Below, piece after piece: positions 1 through 10,621 of a DNA stretch of 64,000 nt. Made by a program: the position numbers and the translations under genes. Numbering within the stretch: position 1 is the first letter of the stretch; each line of letters begins with the position of its first letter. This DNA comes from Selaginella moellendorffii (Eukaryota > Streptophyta > Lycopodiopsida > Selaginellales > Selaginellaceae). Below the pieces are notes generated by a model. That model searched no databases. It saw only the letters and a program-made list of their open reading frames with translations, and had not been told where the DNA came from. The stretch spans positions 716,104 through 780,103 of the forward strand of contig NW_003314274.1 in assembly GCF_000143415.4 (NCBI RefSeq), read 5' to 3'.

Positions 1-784
1 CGTCGTGGATACGGAAATTCTGCAGAACCCCCGAGTGTAGGCCGCTGGAGGGACTTGTCAGTATCCGGTTTCCCAAGATCATTGTAAGTGGCGTAGTCAT
101 ATATTCGTTCCCAGACTTTTCTTTCACCTGTTCCATTGCCTCTCAGGTTCAAAAGCTCCTGATTGCGAGCGTCAACAAGGCCGGCCGGTGTGTCCTTGGG
201 AAGAGTCAGCTACGCGCACAAATGAAGATGGAACATTAGTACCCTGTGACGGCGGACGAAAGAATGGAACTTACGTGGTTACTGAAGAAGATGCGGTCGT
301 TTGGATACCGGGACACATTGTACACCCAGGAATTGCAGGGGAATTCTATAACTTGTTGCTGAGGCAGCTCGAGTGTTAGAGATTTGAGGTAGAACTCGTT
401 CGGGTGCTTGTTTCTGATGGTGAAGGCACCGGGAACTCCAAAGTCGTCGCCGATCTCGAACTTAACATTCAACTCGACATCTTCAGTTGCCCGCAATCCT
501 CCAGACACCAGCCAGCCGCCAGCAGCAGCTCGTTTGGACAGTGTTAATTTCTTGGTTCCTGAATGAAGGCACGCTTGAATTGTGCTTGCTACGAGACCTC
601 GTGAGCAGATGAGACACTACAGACCTGGATTGATCTCGGTGCTGATAAGTTGCAGCGAGATGTTCTGGCCGAACAAGTCTGAAGCGACATCCACCAGGTG
701 AGCTCCTATGTCCGTTAAGTTGAGGAAGTTCTTCCTGTGTACAACGAGCGTGCCATCGAAACTTACTGTTTTTACCGTCGCCAT
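1..784 (-). CDS. Lipoxygenase, 5' part (runs off the left edge)
   Basis: Plant lipoxygenases add dioxygen to linoleic or linolenic acid, the first step of oxylipin synthesis. Three exons are visible on the minus strand: 784-625, 558-275 and 209 to the window edge, all with GT-AG introns of 65-66 bp and consistent phases. Exon 1 carries [16 protein letters not shown] and LISTEIN, and exon 2 carries [13 protein letters not shown] and [10 protein letters not shown], all hallmarks of the N-terminal PLAT/LH2 beta-barrel. Exon 3 has [18 protein letters not shown] and [12 protein letters not shown], the stretch leading into the catalytic domain. The iron-binding half lies outside the window, so activity and 9/13 specificity cannot be judged. 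I start at the ATG at 784. The frame stays open upstream to about 900 without another ATG, so a further 5' exon with a transit peptide is possible. Confidence 0.9.
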
Positions 785-1201
785 TGCAGATGATCCCTCG
801 AGAGCTTGCACGAGGTCGTTTTTAAAGTTCTTACGGGGGCGGCAGAGAAGTCTCAATGAAAGTCTCAACACGGTAAAGCAATAGGACTCTTTCTGCGGTC
901 CCTTAACTCAGTTAGCGGTTGTTGCAGCTATGGACCACAAGAAATCACTCGTTTTGCCACGGTTGTTATATGTTTGTTTGTATCTTTCGTAAGGATTTTC
1001 ATCACTGGCGACTAGCAGAGAGCGGCACGTCGGTTCCACCTCCCAATCCGAGAGGTAAGTCTATATACGCACTCTGAAAAACGCTGATTTTCTATTTTCT
1101 TGAGCAGCACATGAAGCACAATTCCTCGCCGGGTTTCAAAGTTGGTGTTTCGTGGAAATTCAGCCAGAGATATCCTTCAAATCTTCAAGGCTTTGAGGAA
1201 A
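785..1201. other. Divergent intergenic region, lipoxygenase / acyltransferase
   Basis: Shared upstream region of two genes read away from each other. It may contain an unrecognised 5' exon of the lipoxygenase and the 5' UTR of the acyltransferase. The short ATG ORF at 1111-1296 overlaps the acyltransferase start in another frame and looks like an uORF or chance. No TATA box stands out. Confidence 0.4.
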
Positions 1202-2839
1202 ATGGACAAAGTGGGCCTGACTCTCGGAGAGGGACGGACGATCAGGAAGTGTTTGTGGCTCTCATACAAGATGAGAAAGCGCGGAGGGGGAGTTAAATTC
1301 CTCGGTCAGCAAATGCCAGTCTTGGACGCGGAAATGCCGTTCAATCCATTCGTCAACCGGCACGTCTCCATCAGTAGCAACTACGAGCTCGCAAAGACGC
1401 TACTTTTGCTGCCACTCTTCGTCTTCCGGGTCTCCGTCTTTATCCTGCTGCTCGTCGTCGGCCTTGTCCTCACCAAGCTAGCTCTCCTCGGTGCTCGGGA
1501 AGTTCTCAATGCTCCACTGCCACTTTGGAGGCGCAAGCTTCTGTGGCCGGTCCGGTACCTTGCAAGATGCCTCCTCTTCTTCTGCGGTTACCACTGGATC
1601 GGCGTCAAAGGCAAGCCGGCCAGGAAAAGAGACGCTCCAGTTCTCGTTTGCAACCACGTAACTTTCGTGGATCCAGTCTACATCTTCTACAAGCACTTGC
1701 CGGTGATCGTCACGGCAGAGGAGAACCTCAACTATCCTTTCATGGGGACGATCATCAGTGCCATGCAGCCGATCACCATCCGGAGAGAGTCCCAGGAATC
1801 CAGAAACAAGGCCGCGGTTGAGATACGCAAGCGGGCAAAGTCTCTGGAGTGGAAGAACTCGCTTATGATCTTTCCGGAAGGGACGACCACAAACGGGAAA
1901 GCTATGGTGTCCTTCAAGAGTGGAGCGTTCTCTTCGAGCTCGCCCGTCCAGCCGATGGTGGTGAGATATCCCCACGTCCACTTGGACCCGTCCTGGGTGG
2001 CGGACGGGCCCTCGGCCTACGCGCTGCTCTTCCGGCTCATGACGCAGTTCCACAACTACATGGAGATCGAGTACCTCCCGGTGATGCGTCCCAGCAAGCA
2101 GGAGAACCCACGCAGCTTTGCCGAGCGCGTCCGGGCGGAGATGGCGCGAGCTCTCAACGTGGTGGTGACGGAGCACACCTTCGACGACGTGAGCATGGTG
2201 GACGCAGCTCGGGGTGCCTCCTCCAAGCTCGATCTTCTCGAGTTTGGGAGGTTCGAGAGGCTCTACAGGGTCACACCCAAGGAGGCCAAGCGTTTCTTCC
2301 GGAAGTTCCGGGCCCTGGACGTCCAGAGGAACGGTGTGGCGAGCGAGGAAGATCTGGCGGACTATCTGGATCTCCCGAGCTGCGAGGCAGTGAGCAAAGT
2401 CTACGACCTCTTCGACTCCAAAGGCTGTGGCTACTTCAACTTTCGCCAGTACGCGGCGGGGCTGCTGTTCATCTCGAGGCACGAGAGGTTCAGGGAGGCA
2501 GCCGAGGCGGTGTTTGAGAGGCTGGACAGGGACGGAGATGGTTTGCTGAGCTCGGGCGATTTCTCTGCCGGACTGACCGAACTGGTGCCGGGAACCAGCC
2601 GGGAACAGGCGAAGGCGCTGTGGGATAGGATCAACGCCAAGCAAGGGAGATTCGTCCACCGGATCGAGTTGCTTACGTTTCTGGACAGGAATCCAGAGTA
2701 CGTAGCAGTGTTTTTGTTTGGCGCTCCGGGGTTGCTGTCGAATGTGAAGGCCGAGACAGCCATCCTGGAACCGAGCTCGACTGACCAAAAGAACTTTACT
2801 GGATCTACTACGGATGCTTCTCCAGGGCCATCAGTTTGA
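1202..2839 (+). CDS. Lysophospholipid acyltransferase with EF-hands (LPEAT2/LPCAT-like)
   Basis: Single-exon gene, 545 aa. It should transfer acyl groups from acyl-CoA to lysophosphatidyl-ethanolamine or -choline at the ER (Lands cycle). Order of features: a hydrophobic segment at about residues 66-97, the acyltransferase motif NHVTFVD (H-X4-D, about 151-157), the second motif FPEGTTTNG (about 224-232), the stretch VVRYPHVH, then a C-terminal calcium-binding region. There, DRDGDG (about 442-447) is a full EF-hand loop, while DSKGCG and DVQRNG look degenerate. Length and order match Arabidopsis LPEAT2 (from memory). The frame is open upstream from 1142 but only through a TTG, so I take the ATG at 1202; the ATG at 1313 (MPVLDAE) is a possible start. 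Substrate preference is inferred. Confidence 0.88.
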   Translation: MDKVGLTLGEGRTIRKCLWLSYKMRKRGGGVKFLGQQMPVLDAEMPFNPFVNRHVSISSNYELAKTLLLLPLFVFRVSVFILLLVVGLVLTKLALLGAREVLNAPLPLWRRKLLWPVRYLARCLLFFCGYHWIGVKGKPARKRDAPVLVCNHVTFVDPVYIFYKHLPVIVTAEENLNYPFMGTIISAMQPITIRRESQESRNKAAVEIRKRAKSLEWKNSLMIFPEGTTTNGKAMVSFKSGAFSSSSPVQPMVVRYPHVHLDPSWVADGPSAYALLFRLMTQFHNYMEIEYLPVMRPSKQENPRSFAERVRAEMARALNVVVTEHTFDDVSMVDAARGASSKLDLLEFGRFERLYRVTPKEAKRFFRKFRALDVQRNGVASEEDLADYLDLPSCEAVSKVYDLFDSKGCGYFNFRQYAAGLLFISRHERFREAAEAVFERLDRDGDGLLSSGDFSAGLTELVPGTSREQAKALWDRINAKQGRFVHRIELLTFLDRNPEYVAVFLFGAPGLLSNVKAETAILEPSSTDQKNFTGSTTDASPGPSV

Positions 2840-3205
2840 AGAACTTGGTTATCAGAGAAGAAACTCTGAGAGCTGGGATTAGAAAATCGTGTCATCACTG
2901 GCCCCAAAGATCTATGCTCTATCCAAAGGATGAAAGAAGAAACCATCAGTGCTTTGCCTCTATCAAAGAATGATCTCTGACCGCTGAGTTTGTAAGAAGC
3001 AAAATCCATCACTTGGCTACCCGAGACCCTAGCCGCCACACTAAATATCCTAGACCTAAACGAATATCCTTATTATAAGAGAATATCCTTTCCTTTATCC
3101 CACTAGCACGCATTTTGCTAGCAAGTTACATTTATTTCTATTCATTCTTGAAAAAGATAAAAACTATTATATTGATAAAAAAAGTTTAGAACAAAGCCCA
3201 CATTT
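2840..3205. other. Convergent intergenic region
   Basis: 3' flanks of the acyltransferase (+) and the LEA_2-like gene (-). No ORF or repeat of note. Confidence 0.5.
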
Positions 3206-4468
3206 CTATGGATACACATAATAGGAGCTGTAAGAATTGGAGGGGGTGTAAGGGGTGTAGTAGGGGTACCACGGATCGAAAATCTCGGCATAGTAATTGA
3301 GGCTGGGATCGTAGTAATCGGCAGGCATCGAAAGCATGGGATCGTCACCCACCTCTGGCAGTATAGCAAAGCAACGTAAGAGGAGTGAGATTCGGAGAAG
3401 AATGGAAAGCGATGGAAACATACCCGAGTAATCTCTAGGCCAAGATGGCAAACGATAGTGCTTGAGGTGTTCTCGCGGCCGCCACTTTGCATCCAGGCAC
3501 TTGCATCTGAATCCCTCGTAGTAGGCGACGTAGTTGTGGACTAGACACCGGCATCGCCACGAGAATGGCAGCGGCCTCAGGCCCTTGAGCAGCGAAATCT
3601 CGGAATGGAAGATGATCTCGGCTACCATCTGCCAAGCGAACAAGACAAGGGCTTAGAAAACGCGAGGGAGAAAAGCCCAGCAAGACGAAACCTGGGTGGC
3701 GGTTTCGTTGCGCTGCTCTTGATCGATGAGCTCCTGCTTGAGCCTGTATCCAAGGGTGAGAGGAACTGGCAAGGCGATCGCAAACGCACGGAAGAGAGGC
3801 CGGATGACACTGTCTCGCGGATGACTGATGTTGTCAATGCGATCCACGGCGAGAGCCAAGCCGTGGTAGAAGGTGGTGAGCTCGATGGAGCTATGGTGGA
3901 TGTCGAGGTGCTGGTTTGGATTGGTGACGATCATCTGGACCTCACAGATGTAGTTTAGCTTGAAAGCGTAGTAGTTCCCTTTACCTTCCTCTTGCTGGCG
4001 CCGGATCACCTCGGGCTTCACCTCGGAGAGCCGCGAGATTCCCATGGAGACGGACTTGACATGGACGATCGGGAGCACTGGGCGCTCATGGAGCTGGACT
4101 CCCAGGAGGACGAGGCAGAGAACAAGGATAGCTGCGAGAAGGCTCCCTCCAACGATGGCTGCCGCGTAGAACAATCTGGTGCGCGTGATTGATGAGAATT
4201 TCTTGAATCTGCGAGACTCCATGAGGTTGAAGACGAGGAGGACCGGAAGATCGGGGCGGTCGCTGAGGCCAAGACCATGGTAAGGATCATAGTAGTCGTC
4301 TTCGTCCCAAAGATCTTGATCCGGGACGCCAGCATCGGCGCCGTCACTGCTGCTCGGTCCTAGATCTTGCCCCCGACTGGCGGCATCGGATCCACCTACC
4401 TGTAAATTCTGCTCGATGTCGAACGCTACTGCTCTCTTGGCGCCGATCTTCGGCGCTTGATCGTCCAT
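3206..4468 (-). CDS. LEA_2 / NDR1-HIN1-like membrane protein, Tyr-rich tail
   Basis: Three exons on the minus strand (4468-3692, 3628-3424, 3354-3206), 376 aa, with GT-AG introns of 63 and 69 bp and matching phases. The start is the ATG at 4468; the open frame above it begins with TTG. An acidic N-terminal tail (DEDDYYDPYHGL, about 56-65) precedes one membrane segment at about 99-123. A beta-sandwich of LEA_2 type follows, recognised by VTNPNQHLDIHHSSIELTTF. The last 40 residues are unusually rich in Tyr and Pro (YYAEIFDPWYPYYTPYT) and I know no function for them. The family includes NHL proteins linked to membrane stress and defence responses, but a specific role cannot be assigned. Confidence 0.75.
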
Positions 4469-4620
4469 CACTCCATCTCCCACTCGGCGCTTCCATGATC
4501 GAGCTCCCGAGAGACCTAACCCTTCGACCAAGAACCCTAAATCCCCAATCTAACGGCATAGATTCAAAGAGCTCCCGCCAATTCCGACGGCCTAGATAAG
4601 TTTCCATTCTCTAAAGCTAC

Positions 4621-5874
4621 TTAGACAAGGATGTCGAGCCTGGGCTCAAAGGATATCCCATCGATGAGCCCATCGATGAGCCGCTCGTCCGGTAACGTAC
4701 AGTCCGAAACCCTACTCCACTGCCGCTCGACCAGGTCGTACAGGAGCATCGGCATATCCCTCAGCCCGCCACCAATGTAGAGCAGCACCACATCGTTGGT
4801 CCCTACGCACATAAAATACGTACGATCTCCCAAAAACTCGTGGCACAAAGATTCCGGCATCTTGTCCACCTCCACCCACTCCATCCTCTCCACATTGAGC
4901 AGCCACACGCATATCGCGCTGGTAATATTCCCCTCCTGGAGCCCGCCCACCATCATGATCCTGCCCCGGGATTCCAGGATCGTGTTGCTCACCAGGGAAT
5001 CCGGCGTGGGGGTCTGGATGAGGCTCCACGTGTCCTTGTACGTGTCGTAGGCGACAAGCCCGTCGGGGTCGCAGCACCACGAGTAGAGAACGCCGTTGCA
5101 AGTGATGGTACCGAGCAGCGGATCCGCACCGCGCGGCATGCTGCTCGTCATCCGCCACGTGTCGAGCCCGGACTCGTAGACCTCGGTGGTGATGTCGTCC
5201 ACCGAGATCTCGTGGTTCCCCGCCACCACGACTTTGTAGAGGCCGGTCCCCTTGTCCACCACCATGCCGACCGTCTCTAGATAGGTCGGGTTGTTGTTCA
5301 TTGGCGGGAGCTTGCGCCAGGTGGATGTGATGAGGTTGCACACCGCGAAGTGTTTTTGGCCGTCAGTGGAGGCGCAGAAGCAAATGAGGCCGCCGCCGGC
5401 GGCCACCGGGATGTAGCGCTCGTTCACCGGAAAACTGGGCAGTGGGATGTGGTGCCACGTGTTGGATATCGGGTTGAATGTGGAGCCGTCCTTGTAGTCA
5501 TGGTTTGTGAACATGAAGAACCAGGGGCCCTGCGGCGAGATGGAGCTGTAAGATTCCAGGAATCCGTCGGAGCAAAGAAGGGATCTCCAGGCCCGGCATA
5601 CGGTCCGGAATTTGAGGAGGCTCGGCAGCGGTAGCCGAAGCAAGACCCTCTCCAGGAGATGCTCTGGGAGTGTGCTCCACAGCAGGGAATCCATGGGCGT
5701 TTGATCCATTTGGTGGCGCCGCTGGTGCTGGGCGGTGCAGTAGGATCGCCGCCGCTGCCGGGTGCCATAGCTTCCCTGTCCAGGGTCTTCTTCCTCTTGA
5801 TCCTCCTCTTCTTCCCCCTCGTCCTCCTCCTTTCCAGTGGCCATGGATTTTTTCACAGAGGCGCTTGCGCCCAT
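4621..5874 (-). CDS. F-box protein with kelch-like C-terminal region
   Basis: Single exon, 417 aa, ATG at 5874. A low-complexity acidic stretch (about 16-32) precedes an F-box at about 66-107 (STLPEHLLERVLLRLPLPSL and CRAWRSLL), the part that binds SKP1 in SCF ubiquitin ligases. The rest has kelch-like beta-blade phrases such as NPISNTWHHIPLPSFP, YDTYKDTWSLI and LYDLVERQWSRV. These suggest a substrate-binding propeller. It resembles intronless plant F-box/kelch proteins such as Arabidopsis At5g15710 (from memory). The substrate is unknown. It shares an upstream region with the glycosyltransferase at 6335. Confidence 0.85.
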   Translation of the reverse strand: MGASASVKKSMATGKEEDEGEEEEDQEEEDPGQGSYGTRQRRRSYCTAQHQRRHQMDQTPMDSLLWSTLPEHLLERVLLRLPLPSLLKFRTVCRAWRSLLCSDGFLESYSSISPQGPWFFMFTNHDYKDGSTFNPISNTWHHIPLPSFPVNERYIPVAAGGGLICFCASTDGQKHFAVCNLITSTWRKLPPMNNNPTYLETVGMVVDKGTGLYKVVVAGNHEISVDDITTEVYESGLDTWRMTSSMPRGADPLLGTITCNGVLYSWCCDPDGLVAYDTYKDTWSLIQTPTPDSLVSNTILESRGRIMMVGGLQEGNITSAICVWLLNVERMEWVEVDKMPESLCHEFLGDRTYFMCVGTNDVVLLYIGGGLRDMPMLLYDLVERQWSRVSDCTLPDERLIDGLIDGISFEPRLDILV

Positions 5875-6334
5875 TCATCCCTTCATCAAATGCGCGTCGA
5901 TCGCCGTCACTTCCATCTCCATCTCTCCACTTTTTGATCCATCCGATCCACTCGATCGCTCAATCGCGGCTGGGCTTCCAAATCCCCAAATTGCTCGATC
6001 GAGAGAGGAACGACCAGCTATGGCGGAACGAAGGGGTTTCTCTGTCCGTGGACTAGGGCTTTTTAACGAACTGACACGTGTCCGAGTGAAACCAACGATA
6101 TGCCACGTTAGCGGCGATATCTTTTATTTGCTGCTTTTCTATTTGTACAATATTCTTTTCCTATTTCATGCTCTACACGCCTTCGAAAATTTAGGGTTTA
6201 TGGGTCGGGTGGGATCCTCGGCGCTGTCGCTGTCGTGTTCTTGGCAAAGATTTTAGGTCGAGGAGAGCGGATGTCCCGGTGGATCTAGGTCTGGATGATC
6301 CGCGGCTGAGGAGGCGCGGGGCGAGAAGCAAGGT
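5875..6334. promoter_or_regulatory. Bidirectional upstream region with a G-box
   Basis: 460 bp between the divergent starts of the F-box gene (-) and the glycosyltransferase (+). It contains a palindromic G-box CACGTG at 6075-6080, within ACACGTGT, and a near match CACGTTA at about 6103. bZIP and bHLH factors bind such boxes in plants; use here is inferred. Confidence 0.4.
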
Positions 6335-7903
6335 ATGGCAGGATCCAGGCTCCAGGGATCGCAAGTCTCCTCCAGCTCCTCCGCATTCTCGACGCCGCGG
6401 ATTCTCATCCTCCTCACGCTGATGCCCCTGGGATTGGCTGCCTTCGCGTTCGTGCTGCAATGGCGGGGCGAGGTCACGGATCCGACTCGCCTGGGCGTCG
6501 ATCGCTCCAGATTTCCAGGGTTTCCAGGGAGCTCCCCGATTGGGAGCACTAGTGGCGTCGACTGTGGTGGGCAGCAGCGAGGGCTCAGCGCTTTCATCCA
6601 TCATCCGGGGTGGAAGTACGCGATCCCAGAGAATGGAAAGCCAAAGATTTGCGTGACAACCAGCACGGCCGGGGGTTTAGAACAGATCCTTCCATGGCTC
6701 TACTATCACAGGGTGATCGGTGTCACGAATTTTCTCCTCTTCGTGGAGGGGAAGGCTGCGACTCAAAACGTTACCGCGGTCCTGGAGAGCATCCCTGGCG
6801 TGAGGGTGGTGTATAGAACCAAGGAGCTGGAAGAACAGCAGGCCAGGAGTAGGATCTGGAACGAGACATGGCTCTCGAGCTTCTTCTTCCGGCCTTGCAA
6901 CTACGAGCTCTTCGTCCGGCAGTCTCTCAACATGGAGATGGCGATCGTCATGGCCCGCGAGGCCGAGATGGACTGGATCATTCATCTCGACACGGACGAG
7001 CTCCTCTACCCGGCAGGATCGCCCGAGTACTCCCTCCGGAAGCTCCTGGGCGACGTTGCTCCGGAGGTGGACATGGTGATCTTCCCGAACTACGAGAGCG
7101 CCATCGAGCGAGACGACGTGGTGGATCCTTTCAGCGAGGTGACCATGTTCAAGAAGAACTACGATCACGTCACCAAGGAGACGTACTTCGGGCTCTACCG
7201 AGAAGCGACGCGGGGGAATCCAAACTACTTCCTCACGTATGGAAACGGCAAGGCCGCGGCCAGGATCCAAGACCATCTTCGTCCAAACGGAGCTCACCGG
7301 TGGCACAACTATCTCAAGGCGCCGAAGGAGCTCAAGTTCGAGGAGGCGGCTGTTCTTCACTACACGTACTCCAAGTTCTCGGACCTCACCTCCCGGCGCG
7401 ATCGATGCGGGTGCAAGCCCACCAAGGACGACGTGAAGCGCTGCTTCATGCTCGAGTTCGATCGAGCAGCGTTCATCATCGCGTCCACGGCGACGCGGGA
7501 GGAGATGCTGCGGTGGTACCGCGAGCACGTCGTGTGGACGGACCGGGAGCTCAATCTCAAGCTCCTCCGGAAGGGACTGCTCACTCGGATCTACGCTCCG
7601 CAGCTCATCGTCCAGGGGCTGCGGCAGTCAGGGGTGCTCAACAACGCTCTAGCGGCGGGACAAGAACAGCTCGAGAGATTGAAGACGAGGGATAAGTTCC
7701 TCTCGGCGGTTTCCACCAGGAACTCTTCCTCCTCGGAGCTGGGATCGAAAGACAGCAAAGATGATCATCGCTTGGCCTCCTCGTCGAGGAGGCTCATGGA
7801 TTTATCGAGCTTGAGTTCTTCGGCGATGGTGGTGGAGGATGATCCATTCGCAGCAGTGCCACCATTGCCACCTCCGGTACTTTTAAGTTCGATCGATCGA
7901 TAA
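6335..7903 (+). CDS. Type II membrane glycosyltransferase (GT2/GT92-like)
   Basis: Single exon, 522 aa, ATG at 6335. A short cytosolic tail precedes one signal-anchor helix at about 22-43 ([19 protein letters not shown]), typical of Golgi glycosyltransferases. The catalytic region starts near [20 protein letters not shown] and holds a DxD-type metal and nucleotide-sugar site in [11 protein letters not shown] (DTD about 219-221). RWHNYL and [15 protein letters not shown] follow, and the last 60 residues are Ser-rich. This layout is that of plant glycosyltransferases with a DUF23/GT92 or Glyco_tranf_2_4 domain. Cell-wall glycan synthesis in the Golgi is likely, but sugar donor and acceptor cannot be read from sequence. 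Confidence 0.75.
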   Translation: MAGSRLQGSQVSSSSSAFSTPRILILLTLMPLGLAAFAFVLQWRGEVTDPTRLGVDRSRFPGFPGSSPIGSTSGVDCGGQQRGLSAFIHHPGWKYAIPENGKPKICVTTSTAGGLEQILPWLYYHRVIGVTNFLLFVEGKAATQNVTAVLESIPGVRVVYRTKELEEQQARSRIWNETWLSSFFFRPCNYELFVRQSLNMEMAIVMAREAEMDWIIHLDTDELLYPAGSPEYSLRKLLGDVAPEVDMVIFPNYESAIERDDVVDPFSEVTMFKKNYDHVTKETYFGLYREATRGNPNYFLTYGNGKAAARIQDHLRPNGAHRWHNYLKAPKELKFEEAAVLHYTYSKFSDLTSRRDRCGCKPTKDDVKRCFMLEFDRAAFIIASTATREEMLRWYREHVVWTDRELNLKLLRKGLLTRIYAPQLIVQGLRQSGVLNNALAAGQEQLERLKTRDKFLSAVSTRNSSSSELGSKDSKDDHRLASSSRRLMDLSSLSSSAMVVEDDPFAAVPPLPPPVLLSSIDR

Positions 7904-8163
7904 GTTTACTCACACTCGCAAACACTTACTTGTGCTTGTGAATTTTACTAGAGATGAACAAAGAAGAACACGCTGCTACCTTTTTTTCCAGAGCTCTCGA
8001 TTCTTACAAGATCGATCAATGAAGTTTGTACTTTGATTGTTTTTTTTTCTGGATCTCACTTTACAACCATAGCTCGAGATGGGCTACTCGAAAGAATTGA
8101 AGGAATGAAAGAACGATGGAATGGGTTTCTTTCTTGCAAGAAACCTGGAGTGTTACTGTGGAT
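7904..8163. other. Intergenic region, 3' side of the glycosyltransferase gene
   Basis: 3' flank without repeats or a supported gene. Confidence 0.4.
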
Positions 8164-8568
8164 CTATCGAAACCCCCGGAGCAAGAGAGCGGCCTTTCGA
8201 TCGTCAGTGGATCTGAGCTCGAAGCTGCTGCTCCTGGAGATGGGCGGAGGGTGGGAAGAGCAAGAAGAGAGCGGCGACGCTGGCGGCGAGAGTGGGAGCG
8301 AGAGGCTCCTAGAGAGAATCCCTGGCGGCGGCTGGAAGAAAGAAGTGATGTCTTGGAGAGGGAATCGAGGGATCGGATCTGCCGATTCTTGCCACCAATG
8401 CGCCATCCCCGCGCCCGCGATTCTTACGCCGGCATTGGAGGACGCCGCTGCCTCCGCCGCGTTCTCACCCTGGCCGCCATCGTCCGTGTGGAAGACCTCG
8501 CCCTCGCCGAGCTCGCCATCGCTGCCAGGGATCGATCCGGAAGAGGAGGGCAGCATTGCCATGGCCAT
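8164..8568 (-). CDS. Possible small hypothetical protein
   Basis: Open frame of 134 codons from the ATG at 8568 (MAMAMLPSSSG); the same frame stays open up to an ATG at 8775. The predicted protein has an acidic, Gly-rich start, then GMAHWWQESADPIPRFPLQD, a Pro/Ser-rich stretch and SRSSSFELRSTDD. I do not recognise it. Phrases like WWQES and SRSSSFEL look protein-like and the gap between neighbouring genes is large enough for a gene. However, the region is GC-rich and the opposite strand is also open, so it may be spurious. Confidence 0.25.
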   Translation of the reverse strand: MAMAMLPSSSGSIPGSDGELGEGEVFHTDDGGQGENAAEAAASSNAGVRIAGAGMAHWWQESADPIPRFPLQDITSFFQPPPGILSRSLSLPLSPPASPLSSCSSHPPPISRSSSFELRSTDDRKAALLLRGFR

Positions 8569-8985
8569 TGCCGATTCCTCGAGCGATCGAGCCTGAAAAT
8601 CCCCAAACCAAGATCTGGCGCGCGCGCGCGATCGATCCACAAACGCGGGCCTTCGAAATGTGCCCCCCTCGCGAAATAAATCTGGCAAAACATAGCGCCA
8701 AGAGTTCAAAATTTTCGCGATCGATGGCGGCGATGGACGGCCAAGATTGGCGGGATTTTGAATTTGGAATCCCATGCGTTATGCGATTAGGGCTGACCCG
8801 GCCTGGTTTAAAAGCCAATTTTTTCCCTCCCATTTTTTGGTGGGCTAGGGTTTTCCAGGGATTTTGGAGCGAGGAAAGCACTTGCGCGCCAAGACGCCAT
8901 CAAGAAAAGGTGTGTGTGGCTCCTCTCGCGGCCTCTCAATCGCCGCGTAGATCTGCTAGGCTTCATCGGGATCTAGATCTCTGCG

Positions 8986-10124
8986 ATGGCGCGGCTTCGC
9001 AGGGCGACCGATTCCTGGTGTGAGCCCTTGCTAGAGCCCGAACAGTGCCCCTGCGAGCGCCTGCCAGATGTGGTCCTCTGCCGCATTTTCATGCTCTTGC
9101 CGCCTCGATTGGTCGCCAGGGTGTGCTCCTTCGTCTGCCGCTCCTGGCGAGATGTGTCACTGGATCCCTCTCTCTGGTCTTACTACTGCCAGAACACCGG
9201 GCTTCGTTCAGCTGACGAGATCAAGCTGAGTGGCGGCTGGAGAGCTCTTTTCATCGCGGTCTTTGGTCCCAATCTCGTTGGAAGCCCCTGTTTCAGACCC
9301 ATCGAGCAGCTAGAGGTGGATCAAGCCAAGAGCAAAGCTCCCGGGCCTTGGGAGCCTAAGCACAGGGTCATACTGGACAGGATCGCGGTTCTCGACGACG
9401 TAGAAGAGAACTACCATAGCTACTCTCACTGGGGGGTGGAGGCTGGGTCGCAGTTCCATCGAGGTGGTGGCGATGGCGTGGTACGAGAGAATCCTCCAGT
9501 GGACTGCTCTCCTTGCCCGTCGGTTCCACTCGAGAGTGTGATCGCTACTTCGCATGATTGGGGACGACTCCAGCACTACATTGGCTTCCAGACTTTTTCC
9601 AACAAGTTCCTCGACCAGAGCCCGCCGTTTGTTCTCACTGCCTGGTTTGCGGCGCGGAGAGGATCGCCGGGGCTTTTCAGGATAAACTTGCTGCTCAGGG
9701 ATGATCTCAAGAACTGCAAGAGTGTCTGGTATGTAGATGTTTTGTTTGCGTGTTTTATCTGACTTTTTCCTTGCTGGTTTCAGGGACTCTGGGATTATAA
9801 ATGCGAAGGATGAGTGGCAACAAGCCAAGTTCATTATCAAGGACTACAACAAGGTTAGAACTTTAGCATTTGGTTCTCACAAATTTATTTTTCCTTTGGG
9901 AGCAGGGGGTGAGGTCCGTTATGGTGAAGCTTGCTGGGAAGTGCACGACCGGGGAACGGGGTTTCTACGGTACAAAATTTACGGACGTGAGGCTGCATTT
10001 TATCCCGATTTGTGAGGTGCGTAGTAGCTTTCCTTATCGTCTTCTCAAACGTTTTCTTTTGCTTTTCCAGATTAAAAACTATGCGGACTTTGACGAAGGT
10101 GTATTCTTAGATAGTGTTGCATAA
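8986..10124 (+). CDS. F-box protein with F-box-associated (FBA) domain
   Basis: Four exons: 8986-9728, 9784-9853, 9906-10016 and 10071-10124, 325 aa. Introns are 52-55 bp with GT-AG ends and pyrimidine tracts. The F-box is at about 24-65 (CERLPDVVLCRIFMLLPPRL, CRSWRDVSLDPSLW). The C-terminal half has FBA features: KDEWQQAKFIIKDYNK across the second junction, then GVRSVMVKLAGK and GERGFYGTKFTDVRLHF. Such proteins are substrate receptors of SCF ligases, and some FBA domains bind glycans. The last intron is a multiple of three and could be retained without breaking the frame. The substrate is unknown. Confidence 0.78.
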
Positions 10125-10621
10125 ATTTGCAACTTGCTACGGTCTGTTCGGCCAGGTTTCTTATTCACCCCCTTTCTTCTGTTTGTAATTGAAAAGGACA
10201 CTGCAGATTATTTCTTGACGTTGCTTCTTAGCTCAGGTTCCTGCACTCGTATCAGGCCTGCTGCCAAAATTCTATGGCAGTACTGCTTTTCGCGGAGTGC
10301 CAGAGCATGCTTTTGCTTTTTTGTGTACCGTTTCGGTGCTTGATGCTCTTTCTCGCCAGCACTGACTGTTACAAAAGCTACAGTGGATTTCTATTCGGTA
10401 GATTATCAAGTAGAGGGGTTCTTACATTGGTATTTACAGATTTCTTCGTGGTTTAAGTCTTTCCACAGCGCAGAAAACTTGGACATCGAAGAAACTAAGC
10501 AAAGACAGCGAATTTTACCAGTAAGCATCTAAGCTTGTCCTCACGTCTAACGTGTTGTGCAGCAGGACTTTCTCTCCATCTCCTCAGAAGCCTCATCGTC
10601 TTCTAAACGGCAAAGCTTTCT
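10125..10621. other. Convergent intergenic region with a short direct repeat
   Basis: 3' flanks of the F-box gene (+) and the RING gene (-). At 10594-10640 a segment of about 18 bp with core CATCGTCTTCTAAACGGC occurs twice, separated by about 14 bp. Nothing else stands out. Confidence 0.5.

Noticed and set aside
785-871. N-terminal extension of the lipoxygenase to 871
   Set aside because: The first codon is GTG, not ATG, and no upstream exon could be tied in with confidence.
4796-5280. Plus-strand ORFs across the F-box gene (also antisense frames at 1478-2788 and 6677-7528)
   Set aside because: GC-rich shadow frames of well-supported genes, without domains.
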